NCBI RefSeq assembly: GCF_001425265.1
Contig: NZ_LMEC01000020.1
Location: 954,707 to 1,018,706 of the forward strand
DNA length: 64,000 bases
Source of the DNA: Massilia sp. Root418
GTDB lineage: Bacteria; Pseudomonadota; Gammaproteobacteria; Burkholderiales; Burkholderiaceae_D
Direction: 5' to 3'
Shown here: positions 42,462-51,423 of the stretch, piece by piece
Position numbering within the stretch: the first letter of the stretch is position 1
Layout of the letters: each line of letters begins with the position of its first letter
Notes under the pieces: generated by a model
Databases searched by the model: none
Told to the model about the DNA's origin: nothing
The model's input: only the letters and a program-made list of their open reading frames with translations
Program-made: the position numbers and the translations under genes

Positions 42462-43604
42462 ATGAATAACTCAGCAGCACACCGCCTCTCCACCCGCCTG
42501 GGATTTCTGACCGCCGGCATCACCATGGCCGCCTGGGCGCCGCTGGTGCCGTATGCCAAGGAACGGCTGCATATCGAGGCGGCGCAACTGGGCATGCTGC
42601 TGCTGTGCCTGGGCGTCGGCTCGCTGCTGGCCATGCCCGTCACCGGCGCGCTGACCACTCGCTTCGGCTGCCGGCCGGTGGTGCTGCTGTCCGGCGCGCT
42701 GGTGTGCGCGGTGCTGCCCTTCCTCGCCATCGCACCGTCGCCGCTGCTGCTGGGCGTGACGCTGTTCCTGTTCGGCGCCACCATCGGCACGCTGGACGTG
42801 GCCATCAATGTGCAAGCCGTGCAGGTGGAAAAGGCAAGCGGCGGCGCGCTGATGTCCGGCTTCCACGGCATGTTCAGCGTGGGCGGCATCGCCGGCGCGG
42901 GCGGCATGGCCGCGCTGCTGTGGGCGGGCATGGATACGCTGATGGCTTCCGTACTGGTGGCCGCCGTGGCAGCTGCTGCACTGGCCGCCGCCGCGCCCAA
43001 TCTGCTGCCCGCCGCGGCCACGCAGTCCGGCGGCAAGGAAGACCGGCGCCTGTTCGTGGTCCCGCGCGGCGCCGTGGCCGTGATCGGCCTGCTGTGCTTT
43101 GCCTGCTTCATGGCCGAAGGCGCTGTGCTGGACTGGAGCGCCCTGCTGCTCACCACCGCCACCGGCATCAGTGCCGACCAGGGCGGCCTGGGCTACGCCG
43201 CCTTCGCTGTCGCCATGACGCTGGGGCGCTTCACCGGCGACAGGATCGTTGCCCGCTTCGGCCGCCAGCGCGTGCTGCTGGCGGGCGGCCTGTGCGCCGC
43301 CGCCGGCTTTTTCACCGCCGTCGCCGCGCCCACGCCTGCCGTGGCGCTGCTCGGCTTCGTGCTGATCGGCCTGGGCGCCTCCAACATCGTGCCCATCCTG
43401 TTCACGGCGGCCGGCAACCAGCACGACATGCCGGCCGGCCTGGCCGTGGGCGCCATCACCACCATCGGCTACGCCGGCATCCTGGCCGGCCCCGCGCTGA
43501 TCGGCTTCATCGCCCACGCCTCCAGCCTGCAGATGGCCTTCGCGGGCCTGGGCTGCGCCATGCTGCTGGTGGCCGCCAGCTCGCGCTCGCGCGTCGCGGC
43601 CTGA
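42462..43604 (+). CDS. MFS transporter (12-helix)
   Basis: A 380-residue MFS permease with motif A-like TTRFGCRPVVLLSG and a second half GDRIVARFGRQRVLLAGG. The style (FHGMFSVGGIAGAGGMAAL) recalls YbjJ/inner-membrane MFS members of uncertain substrate. ATG at 42462 is chosen because the extension upstream is not hydrophobic and looks non-coding. The 260-base gap before it (42201-42461) holds no recognised gene. Confidence 0.85.
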   Translation: MNNSAAHRLSTRLGFLTAGITMAAWAPLVPYAKERLHIEAAQLGMLLLCLGVGSLLAMPVTGALTTRFGCRPVVLLSGALVCAVLPFLAIAPSPLLLGVTLFLFGATIGTLDVAINVQAVQVEKASGGALMSGFHGMFSVGGIAGAGGMAALLWAGMDTLMASVLVAAVAAAALAAAAPNLLPAAATQSGGKEDRRLFVVPRGAVAVIGLLCFACFMAEGAVLDWSALLLTTATGISADQGGLGYAAFAVAMTLGRFTGDRIVARFGRQRVLLAGGLCAAAGFFTAVAAPTPAVALLGFVLIGLGASNIVPILFTAAGNQHDMPAGLAVGAITTIGYAGILAGPALIGFIAHASSLQMAFAGLGCAMLLVAASSRSRVAA

Positions 43605-43613
43605 GCCGGAAGG

Positions 43614-43657
43614 GGCCGAAGTGCGTGCCAGTCACGTTATAATGCTGCACTTCGGCC
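43614..43657. repeat. Inverted repeat around a -10-like box
   Basis: GGCCGAAGTGC (43614-43624) and GCACTTCGGCC (43647-43657) are perfect 11-base inverted arms with a 22-base loop that contains TATAAT (43638-43643). It lies after the MFS stop and before the ArsC-like gene. It could be a terminator stem or an operator across a promoter. Confidence 0.6.
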
Positions 43658-43696
43658 GCCGCCCGGCGCGGCCACGCTCCCGAACTTACGTATCCC

Positions 43697-44050
43697 ATGA
43701 TTACTCTCTACGGCATCCCCAACTGCGACACGGTGAAGAAAGCCCGCGTCTGGCTGGCTGACCAGCAGCACGAATTCACCTTCCACGACTTCAAAAAGCA
43801 GGGCCTGGACGCGCGCACCGTCAGCGGCTGGCTGCAGACCCTGGGCTGGGAGGTCCTGGTCAACAAGAAGGGCACCACCTGGCGCGGCCTGCCCGACGAG
43901 CGCAAGGCCGCCGTCACCGACGCCGCCAGCGCCACCGCGCTGATGCTGGAGTTCCCGTCCGTGATCAAGCGCCCCGTACTGCAAGGCGCGGGCGAAGCCT
44001 GCCACGTCGGCTTCTCGCCGGACGCCTACCGCCAGATCTTCACCAAATGA
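43697..44050 (+). CDS. ArsC/Spx-like reductase family protein (YffB type)
   Basis: A 117-residue thioredoxin-fold protein: MITLYGIPNCDTVKKARVWL with a single active-site cysteine (IPNCDTV), then HDFKKQGLD. YffB-type members are often placed before dapE, as here. They may be thiol reductases; arsenate activity is not claimed. Its stop overlaps the dapE start (ATGA). Confidence 0.9.
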   Translation: MITLYGIPNCDTVKKARVWLADQQHEFTFHDFKKQGLDARTVSGWLQTLGWEVLVNKKGTTWRGLPDERKAAVTDAASATALMLEFPSVIKRPVLQGAGEACHVGFSPDAYRQIFTK

Positions 44051-45192
44051 CCACCTCCAGCCAGCACTCCCGCACGCTCGCACTGACCGAGAAACTGCTC
44101 GGCCGCGCCTCCGTCACGCCTGAGGACAAGGGCTGCCAGGAGCAGCTGATCGCCCTGCTGGAGCCGCTCGGCTTCCAGTGCGAGACCATCGTCTCCGGCG
44201 ACGTGACCAATCTGTGGGCGCGGCGCGGCACGGCCAGCCCGGTGCTGGTGTTCGCCGGCCACACCGACGTGGTGCCCACCGGCCCGGTCGAGCAGTGGTC
44301 GTCCGAGCCCTTCTACCCCACCCACCGCGACGGCAAGCTGTATGGCCGTGGCGCGGCCGACATGAAGACCTCCATCGCCGCCTTCGTGGTGGCCTGCGAG
44401 GAGTTCGTGGCCGCCAATGCGGACCATAAGGGCTCGATCGCCTTCCTCATCACCAGCGACGAGGAAGGCCCGGCCACCGACGGCACCGTGGTGGTGGTGG
44501 AAAAGCTGAAGGCGCGCGGCGAGACTATCGATTACTGCATCGTCGGCGAACCCACCTCGGACAAGACCCTGGGCGACATGATCAAGAACGGCCGCCGCGG
44601 TTCGCTGTCCGGCCACCTGGTGATCAAGGGCATCCAGGGCCACATCGCCTATCCGCAGCTGGCGCGCAACCCCATCCACCAGTCGGCGCAGGCGCTGGCG
44701 GACCTGGTGGCGGAAGTCTGGGACCAGGGCAACGAGTACTACCTGCCCACCTCCTGGCAGATGTCCAACATCAAGGCCGGCACCGGCGCCAACAACGTCA
44801 TTCCCGGCGCGCTGGAGATCGACTTCAACTTCCGCTTCTCCACCGCCAGCACGCACGAAGAACTGCGCGCGCGCGTGCACGCCATCCTGGACCGGCACGG
44901 CCTGGAATACGACCTGAAATGGACCCTCAGCGGCCTGCCCTTCCTGACCCCGCGCGGCACGCTGAGCACCGCCGTGGCCGACGCGATCCGCGCCGAAACC
45001 GGTATCGAGACCGAGCTGTCGACCACCGGCGGCACCTCGGACGGCCGCTTTATCGCGCAGATCTGCCCCCAGGTGATAGAATTCGGCCCTCCCAACGCCA
45101 GCATCCACAAGATCGATGAACATATCGAGCTGCGTTTCATCGACCCGCTGAAGAACATCTACCGCCGTACCCTTGAGAACCTGCTGCGCTGA
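44047..45192 (+). CDS. dapE: Succinyl-diaminopimelate desuccinylase
   Basis: A 381-residue M20-family dizinc hydrolase. Zinc ligands are in FAGHTDVVPTGP and GRGAADMKT; the catalytic-glutamate motif is in SDEEGPATDGT; further conserved residues are in EPTSDKTLGD and the C-terminal FGPPNASIHKIDEHI. It removes succinate from N-succinyl-LL-diaminopimelate, the third dap gene in the window. It is translationally coupled to the ArsC-like gene. Confidence 0.96.
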   Translation: MTTSSQHSRTLALTEKLLGRASVTPEDKGCQEQLIALLEPLGFQCETIVSGDVTNLWARRGTASPVLVFAGHTDVVPTGPVEQWSSEPFYPTHRDGKLYGRGAADMKTSIAAFVVACEEFVAANADHKGSIAFLITSDEEGPATDGTVVVVEKLKARGETIDYCIVGEPTSDKTLGDMIKNGRRGSLSGHLVIKGIQGHIAYPQLARNPIHQSAQALADLVAEVWDQGNEYYLPTSWQMSNIKAGTGANNVIPGALEIDFNFRFSTASTHEELRARVHAILDRHGLEYDLKWTLSGLPFLTPRGTLSTAVADAIRAETGIETELSTTGGTSDGRFIAQICPQVIEFGPPNASIHKIDEHIELRFIDPLKNIYRRTLENLLR

Positions 45193-45221
45193 ACGCGGCC
45201 GCTCCAATTGCGAGAATAATA

Positions 45222-46109
45222 ATGACCACCTCCCTTTTCACCACCCCGCGCGACCTGCTGCGCTACGCCGTCACCCGCTTCAACACCGCCAAGCTGTTCT
45301 TCGGCCATGGCAGCGTGGAAGCGCTGGACGAAGCGGCCTACCTGATCCTGCACACACTCAAGCTGCCGCTGGACAAGCTGGACCCCTTCCTGGACGCGCG
45401 CCTGCTGCCGCAGGAGATCGACGCCGTGCTGGCCGTGATCGAGCGCCGCGCCACCGACCGCGTGCCGGCCGCCTACATCACCCGCGAAGCGTGGCTGGGC
45501 CCTTACAGCTTCTACGTGGACGAGCGCGCGCTGGTGCCGCGCTCCTTCATCGCCGAACTGATTCCGGACTACTTCTCGCCATGGATGGTCGATCCTGAAG
45601 CCACCACCAACGTACTGGAGCTGTGCACGGGTTCCGGCTGCCTGGCCATCATGCTGGCCGAAGCCTTCCCGAACGCGCAGGTGGACGCGGTGGACATCTC
45701 GAAGGATGCGCTGGACGTGGCCCGCATCAACGTGGACGCCTACAAGCTGCAGGACCGCCTGACCCTGATCGAGTCCGACCTGTACACCAACGTGCCGAAC
45801 AAGAAGTACGACCTGATCATCACCAACCCGCCGTACGTGAACTCCGGTTCGATGGCCAAGCTGCCGCCGGAATACCTGGCCGAGCCGCAGATTGCGCTGG
45901 AAGGCGGCGCGGACGGCATGGACCTGGTGCGCAAGATCGTGGCCGGCGCCGGCGAGCGCCTGACCGACGAAGGCTTGCTGATCGTCGAAATCGGCAACGA
46001 ACGCGAATTCGCCGAGAAAGCCTTCGGCCACCTCGGCCTGACCTGGCTCACCACCAGCGCCGGCGACGACATGGTATTCCTGCTGACCGCCGACCAGCTC
46101 AAACTGTAA
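45222..46109 (+). CDS. prmB: Ribosomal protein L3 N5-glutamine methyltransferase
   Basis: A 295-residue class I SAM-dependent methyltransferase. VLELCTGSGCLAIMLA is the SAM-binding motif and NPPYVNSGSM is the NPPY catalytic motif that binds the glutamine amide. It methylates a glutamine of ribosomal protein L3. The LTRD-type N-terminal helical domain and the position behind dapE fit PrmB rather than PrmC. Confidence 0.93.
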   Translation: MTTSLFTTPRDLLRYAVTRFNTAKLFFGHGSVEALDEAAYLILHTLKLPLDKLDPFLDARLLPQEIDAVLAVIERRATDRVPAAYITREAWLGPYSFYVDERALVPRSFIAELIPDYFSPWMVDPEATTNVLELCTGSGCLAIMLAEAFPNAQVDAVDISKDALDVARINVDAYKLQDRLTLIESDLYTNVPNKKYDLIITNPPYVNSGSMAKLPPEYLAEPQIALEGGADGMDLVRKIVAGAGERLTDEGLLIVEIGNEREFAEKAFGHLGLTWLTTSAGDDMVFLLTADQLKL

Positions 46110-46119
46110 AGAACACGCT

Positions 46120-48114
46120 ATGATCCGCTTTATCCAAGTAAGCCTGATGCGCGGCGTGAAGCCGCTGCTGGAGCAGGTCGATGTCACCCTCAATCCCGGC
46201 GACAAGATCGGCCTGATCGGCGCCAACGGCGCCGGCAAATCCAGCCTGTTCGCGATGATGCGCGGCGAGCTGCACCCGGACCAGGGCGAAATCGACTTCC
46301 CGGCCAAATGGCGCGTCGCTTACGTTGCGCAGGAAACCCCGCCGCTGGAACGCTGCGCCCTCGATTATGCCATCGACGGCGACGTCAACCTGCGCAAGCT
46401 GGAAGCGGAACTGGCACGTCTGGAATCGGAACCGGAATCGGCCGACAACGGCATCGCCATGGGCGAAATCTACAGCGCGCTGGCAGACGCCGACGCCTAC
46501 ACCGTGCAGTCGCGCGGCGAACAGCTGCTGCTGGGCCTGGGCTTTACGCTGGACCAGATGCAGCTGCCGGTGGCCAGCTTCTCGGGCGGCTGGCGCATGC
46601 GTTTGAACCTGGCGCAGGCGCTGATGTGCCCTTCCGACCTGCTGCTGCTCGATGAACCGACCAACCACCTGGACCTGGACGCCATCATCTGGCTGGAAGA
46701 CTGGCTGAAGCGCTACGCCGGCACCCTGATCATCATCTCCCACGACCGCGACTTCCTCGATGAAGTGGTGAACGTGGTGGTGCACATCGACGAGCGCAAG
46801 CTGAAGCGCTACTCGGGCAACTACTCGTCCTTCGAACGCCAGCGCGCAGCGCAGATGATCCTGGCCGCCGGCGCGCTGGAAAAGCAGCAGCGCAAGCGCG
46901 CCCACCTGGAATCGTTCGTCAACCGCTTCAAGGCGCAGGCCTCCAAGGCCCGCCAGGCGCAGAGCCGCATGAAGGCGCTGGCCAAGATGGAAGAGCTGGC
47001 GCCGCTGCGCGCGGCAGCCGAATTCTCCTTCGAATTCCGCGAGCCGCTGAGCGCCCCGAACCCGCTGCTGGTCATGGAAGACGTGGACGCGGGCTACAGG
47101 ATCGAGAACGAAGCCACCGGCGACATCACCACCAAGAGCATCGTCCACGGCATCAACTTCTCGCTGCAGATCGGCCAGCGCATCGGCCTGCTCGGCGTGA
47201 ACGGCGCCGGCAAGTCCACGCTGATCAAGACCATCGCGGGCGAACTGGCGCCGCTGACCGGCGACGCCACTATGGGCAAGGGCCTGAACATCGGCTACTT
47301 CGCCCAGCACCAGGTGGAGATGCTGCGCCACGACGAGTCGCCGCTGTGGCACCTGGCCAAGATCGCGCCCACCGTACGCGAGCAGGAGCTGCGCAACTTC
47401 CTGGGCGGCTTCAATTTCCCGGGCACCATGGTCACCAGCTCGATCGCGCCGTTCTCCGGCGGCGAGAAGGCGCGCCTGGCGCTGGCCCTGATCGTGTGGC
47501 AGCGCCCCAACCTGCTGCTGCTCGATGAACCGACCAACCACCTGGACCTGGAAACGCGCGAAGCACTGACCGAGGCGCTGGCGCAGTTCGAAGGCACGCT
47601 GGTGGTGGTATCGCACGATCGCCACCTGCTGCGCGCCACCACCGACCAGTTCATCATCGTCGCGGACGGCAAGCTGCAGCCCTTCGACGGCGACCTGGAC
47701 GACTACAAGGACTGGCTGTTCCAGACCAAGCTGGGCAAGGGCACCGATGTGCTGCCGGCAGCGGGCAAGGCCAACAAGACGGAGTTCCCGGTGGCCTCGC
47801 CGGTGGCGCCGCCGGCGTCCACCGTCAACAGCAAGGACCAGAAGCGCCAGGATGCCGAGCAGCGCCAGAAGCTGTCCGCGCTGCGCAAGCCGATCGAGAA
47901 CAAGATCAAGCGCCTGGAAGAAAGCATCGCCAAGCGCAACGCGCAGAAGGCCGAAGTGGACGCCGCGCTGGGCGACAGCGCCATCTACGACGCGGCCAAC
48001 AAGGCCAAGCTGAAAACCCTGCTCACCGACCAGGCCTTCTACACCAAGGACCTGGCGCAGCTGGAAGGCGAATGGCTGGAGCTGCAGGAGCAGCTCGAAG
48101 CGCTGGCGGCATAA
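46120..48114 (+). CDS. ABC-F family ATPase (YheS-like)
   Basis: A 664-residue soluble protein with two ABC domains: Walker A GANGAGKSS and GVNGAGKST, signature-type FSGGWRMRLN and FSGGEKARLA, Walker B LLLLDEPTNHLDLD in both. An interdomain linker (AQMILAAGALEKQQRKRAHLE) matches the YheS/Uup group. A coiled-coil C-terminal segment follows (KIKRLEESIAKRNAQKAEVD). It has no membrane part; ABC-F proteins act on ribosomes. Confidence 0.9.
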   Translation: MIRFIQVSLMRGVKPLLEQVDVTLNPGDKIGLIGANGAGKSSLFAMMRGELHPDQGEIDFPAKWRVAYVAQETPPLERCALDYAIDGDVNLRKLEAELARLESEPESADNGIAMGEIYSALADADAYTVQSRGEQLLLGLGFTLDQMQLPVASFSGGWRMRLNLAQALMCPSDLLLLDEPTNHLDLDAIIWLEDWLKRYAGTLIIISHDRDFLDEVVNVVVHIDERKLKRYSGNYSSFERQRAAQMILAAGALEKQQRKRAHLESFVNRFKAQASKARQAQSRMKALAKMEELAPLRAAAEFSFEFREPLSAPNPLLVMEDVDAGYRIENEATGDITTKSIVHGINFSLQIGQRIGLLGVNGAGKSTLIKTIAGELAPLTGDATMGKGLNIGYFAQHQVEMLRHDESPLWHLAKIAPTVREQELRNFLGGFNFPGTMVTSSIAPFSGGEKARLALALIVWQRPNLLLLDEPTNHLDLETREALTEALAQFEGTLVVVSHDRHLLRATTDQFIIVADGKLQPFDGDLDDYKDWLFQTKLGKGTDVLPAAGKANKTEFPVASPVAPPASTVNSKDQKRQDAEQRQKLSALRKPIENKIKRLEESIAKRNAQKAEVDAALGDSAIYDAANKAKLKTLLTDQAFYTKDLAQLEGEWLELQEQLEALAA

Positions 48115-48118
48115 AGCC

Positions 48119-48212
48119 GGCGGGTTACGTCCTTCGGACTAACCCGCCCTACACACTGGCAGCATAAGGTATGCACCGTAGGGCGGGTTAGTGCGCAGCA
48201 CGTAACCCGCCG
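48119..48212. repeat. REP-like palindromic element, head-to-head pair
   Basis: Two stem-loops share the same arms: GGCGGGTTA-TAACCCGCC starting at 48119, and GGCGGGTTA-TAACCCGCC again at about 48183-48210. The CTAC/GTAG tails face each other across the linker. It lies between the convergent ABC-F and cheW genes and covers the last codons of cheW. Confidence 0.85.
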
Positions 48213-48676
48213 AAATTCACGCGCCGTATCGACATCAGCTTATCGATATCCACCACGATCAGCCGCCTGCCCGCATCCGTGGTCCCCACCCCCAGCAAGT
48301 AGTCCACATTGGCCGCCAGCCCCGGCATCGGTTCGATGCTCCCCTCCGCCAGGGTAATGATATCGGTCACGCCATCGGTCACCATTCCCATCACGCAGTC
48401 GGACAGCTTGAGGATGATCACGTCCGTACGTGGATCGTGCACCGGCGGGCGCGGCCCGAATGCGATCCGCATGTCCACGATAGGCATGATCACGCCGCGC
48501 GACACCGCCACGCCGCTGATGACTTCACCGTCGGCGGAAAAGCGCTCCAGCGCCGTGAGCGGGCGCAGTTCCTGCACATTGCGGTAGTCCAGCGCATATT
48601 CCAATCCGCCCAAGCGAAAGCTCAGGTACTGGCGCAGCCCCGTATCGGCAACGCCCTGCAAGGTAGAGGATTGCAT
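48188..48676 (-). CDS. cheW: CheW-type chemotaxis adaptor
   Basis: A 162-residue single CheW domain (QYLSFRLGGLEYALDYRNVQELR, GVAVSRGVIMPIVDMRIAFG, DYLLGVGTTDAGRRLIVVDIDKLM) that couples receptors to CheA. ATG at 48676 is chosen because AAGGG lies five bases upstream. The last residues (GGLRAAH) and the stop are encoded by the REP-like element. It is not next to other che genes. Confidence 0.9.
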   Translation of the reverse strand: MQSSTLQGVADTGLRQYLSFRLGGLEYALDYRNVQELRPLTALERFSADGEVISGVAVSRGVIMPIVDMRIAFGPRPPVHDPRTDVIILKLSDCVMGMVTDGVTDIITLAEGSIEPMPGLAANVDYLLGVGTTDAGRRLIVVDIDKLMSIRRVNFGGLRAAH

Positions 48677-48830
48677 GATGACCCTTTCACTGTAGGATGA
48701 CGCGTTCACCATCCTACCCGGCGCCGCTGGCGTAAGTGTTGATTGGAGTCAACGTTTTCGGCGCGTGGCAAACGCCGGCCAAGCCGCTACAATGGGACGC
48801 GCTCCTCCCACCCGAAATAAAGGCAAGCTC

Positions 48831-49862
48831 ATGCACCAGTGGTACCAGTGGCTCAAGCGGTTGATAGGCGGCGCCGCGCCGCGCAGCGCGCTGCCGCCAG
48901 CACCTCCGGCACCGCCAGCGCCGCCCGAGGTGCCGCCCGCAGCATCGCGGACCGTGCCACAGGCCGCCGCCGCGCCTGCACCAGCGGCACCGCCAGCCGC
49001 ACCGCCGCAGGCCAGTCCCGCCGCCGTGCCGGCCGCCCCCACCTTCGAGCAAAAAGACCTGCTCAACACCCGCTACAACCGCTGGCTGTTCGGCGCCGCG
49101 CACGAGGACACGCTGGAAACCAGCGGCGCCGAGCAGCGCATCCTGCAGACACTGTCCGCCATCGCCGGCTCGCCCACCTCCGGCGCGGATCTGATGCGCC
49201 GCATGCCCGGCCTGATCCCGCAACTGCTGCAAAGCCTGCGCAGCGAGCACTTCGCCGGCGCCGACATCGCGCGCAAGATCTCCAACGACGTGGTGCTGGT
49301 GGCTGCCGTCATCCGCCTGGCCAACGGCGCCATGCTGCCCGGCGCGCAAGCCATCGCCAGCGTGGAGCACGCGGTCATCGTCATCGGCCAGGAAGGCCTG
49401 CGCCAGCTCATCACCACGGTCGCCTTCAAGCCGATCATCGACCTCAACTCCGGGCATTACACCAGGCTGCTGGCGCCGCGCATCTGGGAGCAGTCCGAGC
49501 GCTGCGCCGCCGCCAACCGGGCGCTGGCCGAAGCGCTTGGCGTGGATCCTTTCGAGGCCTTCCTGGCCGGCCTGGTGCAGAACGCCGGCCTGCTGGTGTC
49601 GCTGCGCATGATGGACCAGGCGGCGGGCGAATCCAGGGACCTGGGCAGCCCCATGTTTTGCGCCCAGCTGCTGCGCAGCGCGCGCCTGGTATCGGCCGCC
49701 ATCGCGCACGACTGGCACTTCCCGCCCGCCGTGACGCAGGCGGTGCGCGAGCTGGACGCGCTGCAGAAAGGCGCGCCGCTGTCCCCCATGGGGCGCCTGC
49801 TGTCGCTGGGCGACCATCAAAGCAAAACCGCCATCCTCGAAGAACAAGAGACCACCCAATGA
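48831..49862 (+). CDS. HDOD domain signalling protein
   Basis: A 343-residue protein: a Pro/Ala-rich N-terminal linker (residues about 20-70), then an HDOD domain (LRSEHFAGADIARKISNDVVLVAAVIRLANGAM). HDOD proteins regulate motility and surface behaviour but are catalytically inactive relatives of HD phosphodiesterases. ATG at 48831 follows AAGG. Its stop overlaps the CaiB start (ATGA). Confidence 0.85.
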   Translation: MHQWYQWLKRLIGGAAPRSALPPAPPAPPAPPEVPPAASRTVPQAAAAPAPAAPPAAPPQASPAAVPAAPTFEQKDLLNTRYNRWLFGAAHEDTLETSGAEQRILQTLSAIAGSPTSGADLMRRMPGLIPQLLQSLRSEHFAGADIARKISNDVVLVAAVIRLANGAMLPGAQAIASVEHAVIVIGQEGLRQLITTVAFKPIIDLNSGHYTRLLAPRIWEQSERCAAANRALAEALGVDPFEAFLAGLVQNAGLLVSLRMMDQAAGESRDLGSPMFCAQLLRSARLVSAAIAHDWHFPPAVTQAVRELDALQKGAPLSPMGRLLSLGDHQSKTAILEEQETTQ

Positions 49863-50947
49863 CCCCAGCAGAACCATCCCTGCCGCTGTCCGGCATCCGC
49901 GTGCTCGACCTCACCCGGCTGCTGCCCGGCCCAGCCGCCACCATGCAGCTGGCGGACCTGGGGGCCGAGATCATCAAGATCGAAGATCCCGGCCCGGGCG
50001 ACTACGCGCGCGCGATGGGCCCCGTGCGCAAGGAGGTGTCGCAATTTTTCGTGGCGGTCAACCGCGGCAAGCGCTTCCTGCGCATGGACCTGAAGGACGC
50101 GGCCCAGCGCGAACAGCTGCTGGCCATGGTGGAGCAGGCGGACGTGCTGGTGGAGAGTTTCCGGCCCGGCGTGATGGACAAGCTGGGCCTCGGCTGGGAC
50201 GTGCTGCGCGCGCGCAATCCCAAACTGGTGATGTGCGCCATCTCCGGCTACGGCCAGGACGGGCCTTATGCCATGCTGGCCGGGCACGACATCAACTACG
50301 TCGGCTACGCCGGCATGCTCGACCAGAACGCCGCTCCCGACGGCCGCCCCGCCCTGCCCAACCTGCAGGTTGGCGACCTGCTGGGCGGCGCGCAGGCTGC
50401 GCTGCAAGGCATCCTGGCGGCGCTGGTGGCGGTGAAGATGGGCGGCATGGGCCGCTTCGTGGACGTGTCGATGACGGACGCGGTATTCGCCAACAACATC
50501 ATGCCGCTGGTGGCCGTGAACAACGGCGGCGACGCCGCACCCGGGCGCGACCTGCTGACCGGCGGCGTGCCCTGCTACAACGTGTACCGCACCAGCGATG
50601 GCCGCTACATGGCGGTGGGCGCGCTGGAACTGAAATTCTGGCAGGCCTGCTGCGACGTGCTGCAGCGGCCGGACCTGAAGGCGCGCCACTGGCAGCTCGG
50701 CCAGCAGGTGGGCGGGCCGGACGCGCTGGCGGTGCAGGCAGAGCTGGAGGCGGTCTTTGCGCAGCGCACGCTGGCCCAGTGGACCGAAGCTTTCGCGGGC
50801 AGCGACTGCTGCGTGTCGCCCATACTGCGCACCAGCGAGGCGCTGGTGCATCCCCTGTTCCAGGCGCGCGGCATGGCGGTACGGGCCGTGCATGAGAGCG
50901 AGGGCGAGTACTGGGCAGCGGCCGGGCCGCTCAAGTTCAAGGCATGA
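49859..50947 (+). CDS. CaiB/BaiF (class III) CoA-transferase family protein
   Basis: A 362-residue class III CoA-transferase: GIRVLDLTRLLPGPAATMQLADLGAE at the start, VNRGKRFLRMDLK, and a likely catalytic aspartate in LQVGDLLGGAQA. Family members move CoA between acyl donors and acceptors, or act as alpha-methylacyl-CoA racemases; the exact one is unknown. It is coupled to the HDOD gene upstream and the arfB gene downstream by ATGA overlaps. Confidence 0.88.
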   Translation: MTPAEPSLPLSGIRVLDLTRLLPGPAATMQLADLGAEIIKIEDPGPGDYARAMGPVRKEVSQFFVAVNRGKRFLRMDLKDAAQREQLLAMVEQADVLVESFRPGVMDKLGLGWDVLRARNPKLVMCAISGYGQDGPYAMLAGHDINYVGYAGMLDQNAAPDGRPALPNLQVGDLLGGAQAALQGILAALVAVKMGGMGRFVDVSMTDAVFANNIMPLVAVNNGGDAAPGRDLLTGGVPCYNVYRTSDGRYMAVGALELKFWQACCDVLQRPDLKARHWQLGQQVGGPDALAVQAELEAVFAQRTLAQWTEAFAGSDCCVSPILRTSEALVHPLFQARGMAVRAVHESEGEYWAAAGPLKFKA

Positions 50948-51336
50948 TGCTCAACCCGGACGAGGTGGAGTTCAGCGCCATCCGCGCGCAGGGGCCGGGC
51001 GGGCAGAATGTGAACAAGGTGTCGAACGCGGTGCACGCGCGCTTTGATATCGCGGCGTCTTCGCTGCCGGACGCGGTCAAGGAACGCCTGCTGGCGTTGC
51101 GCGACACGCGCATTACCAAGGACGGCGTGGTGGTGCTCAAGGCGCAGCAGGCGCGCAGCCTGGAGGCGAACAAGGAGGAAGCGCTGAGGCGCTTGCAGGA
51201 GCTGGTCGACAGCGTGGCCGTGCTGGCCAAGCCGCGCCGTCCAACGCGCCCCACGCGCAGTTCGCAGCGCAAGCGGCTGGACGGCAAGACCAAGGATGCC
51301 GCGGTCAAGAAGCTGCGGGGGAAGGTGGAGATGTGA
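50944..51336 (+). CDS. arfB: Alternative ribosome-rescue factor ArfB
   Basis: A 130-residue ICT1/YaeJ-type peptidyl-tRNA hydrolase with the GGQ motif (GPGGQNVNK) at residues 19-21 and a basic C-terminal tail rich in Lys/Arg that enters the mRNA channel of stalled ribosomes. It frees stalled ribosomes without tmRNA. It overlaps the CaiB gene by ATGA. Confidence 0.93.
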   Translation: MMLNPDEVEFSAIRAQGPGGQNVNKVSNAVHARFDIAASSLPDAVKERLLALRDTRITKDGVVVLKAQQARSLEANKEEALRRLQELVDSVAVLAKPRRPTRPTRSSQRKRLDGKTKDAAVKKLRGKVEM

Positions 51337-51354
51337 TGCCGCGGGCGGCGCGGC

Positions 51355-51391
51355 GGCGGGTTACGGTGCTGCGCACCTAACCCGCCCTACG
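51355..51391. repeat. REP-like palindromic element
   Basis: GGCGGGTTA (51355-51363) pairs with TAACCCGCC (51378-51386) around a 14-base loop, followed by CTACG. It lies between the convergent arfB and FapA genes. Confidence 0.8.
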
Positions 51392-51423
51392 CCATCCGCC
51401 GTACGAACGTGGCGCGCAGCGCG

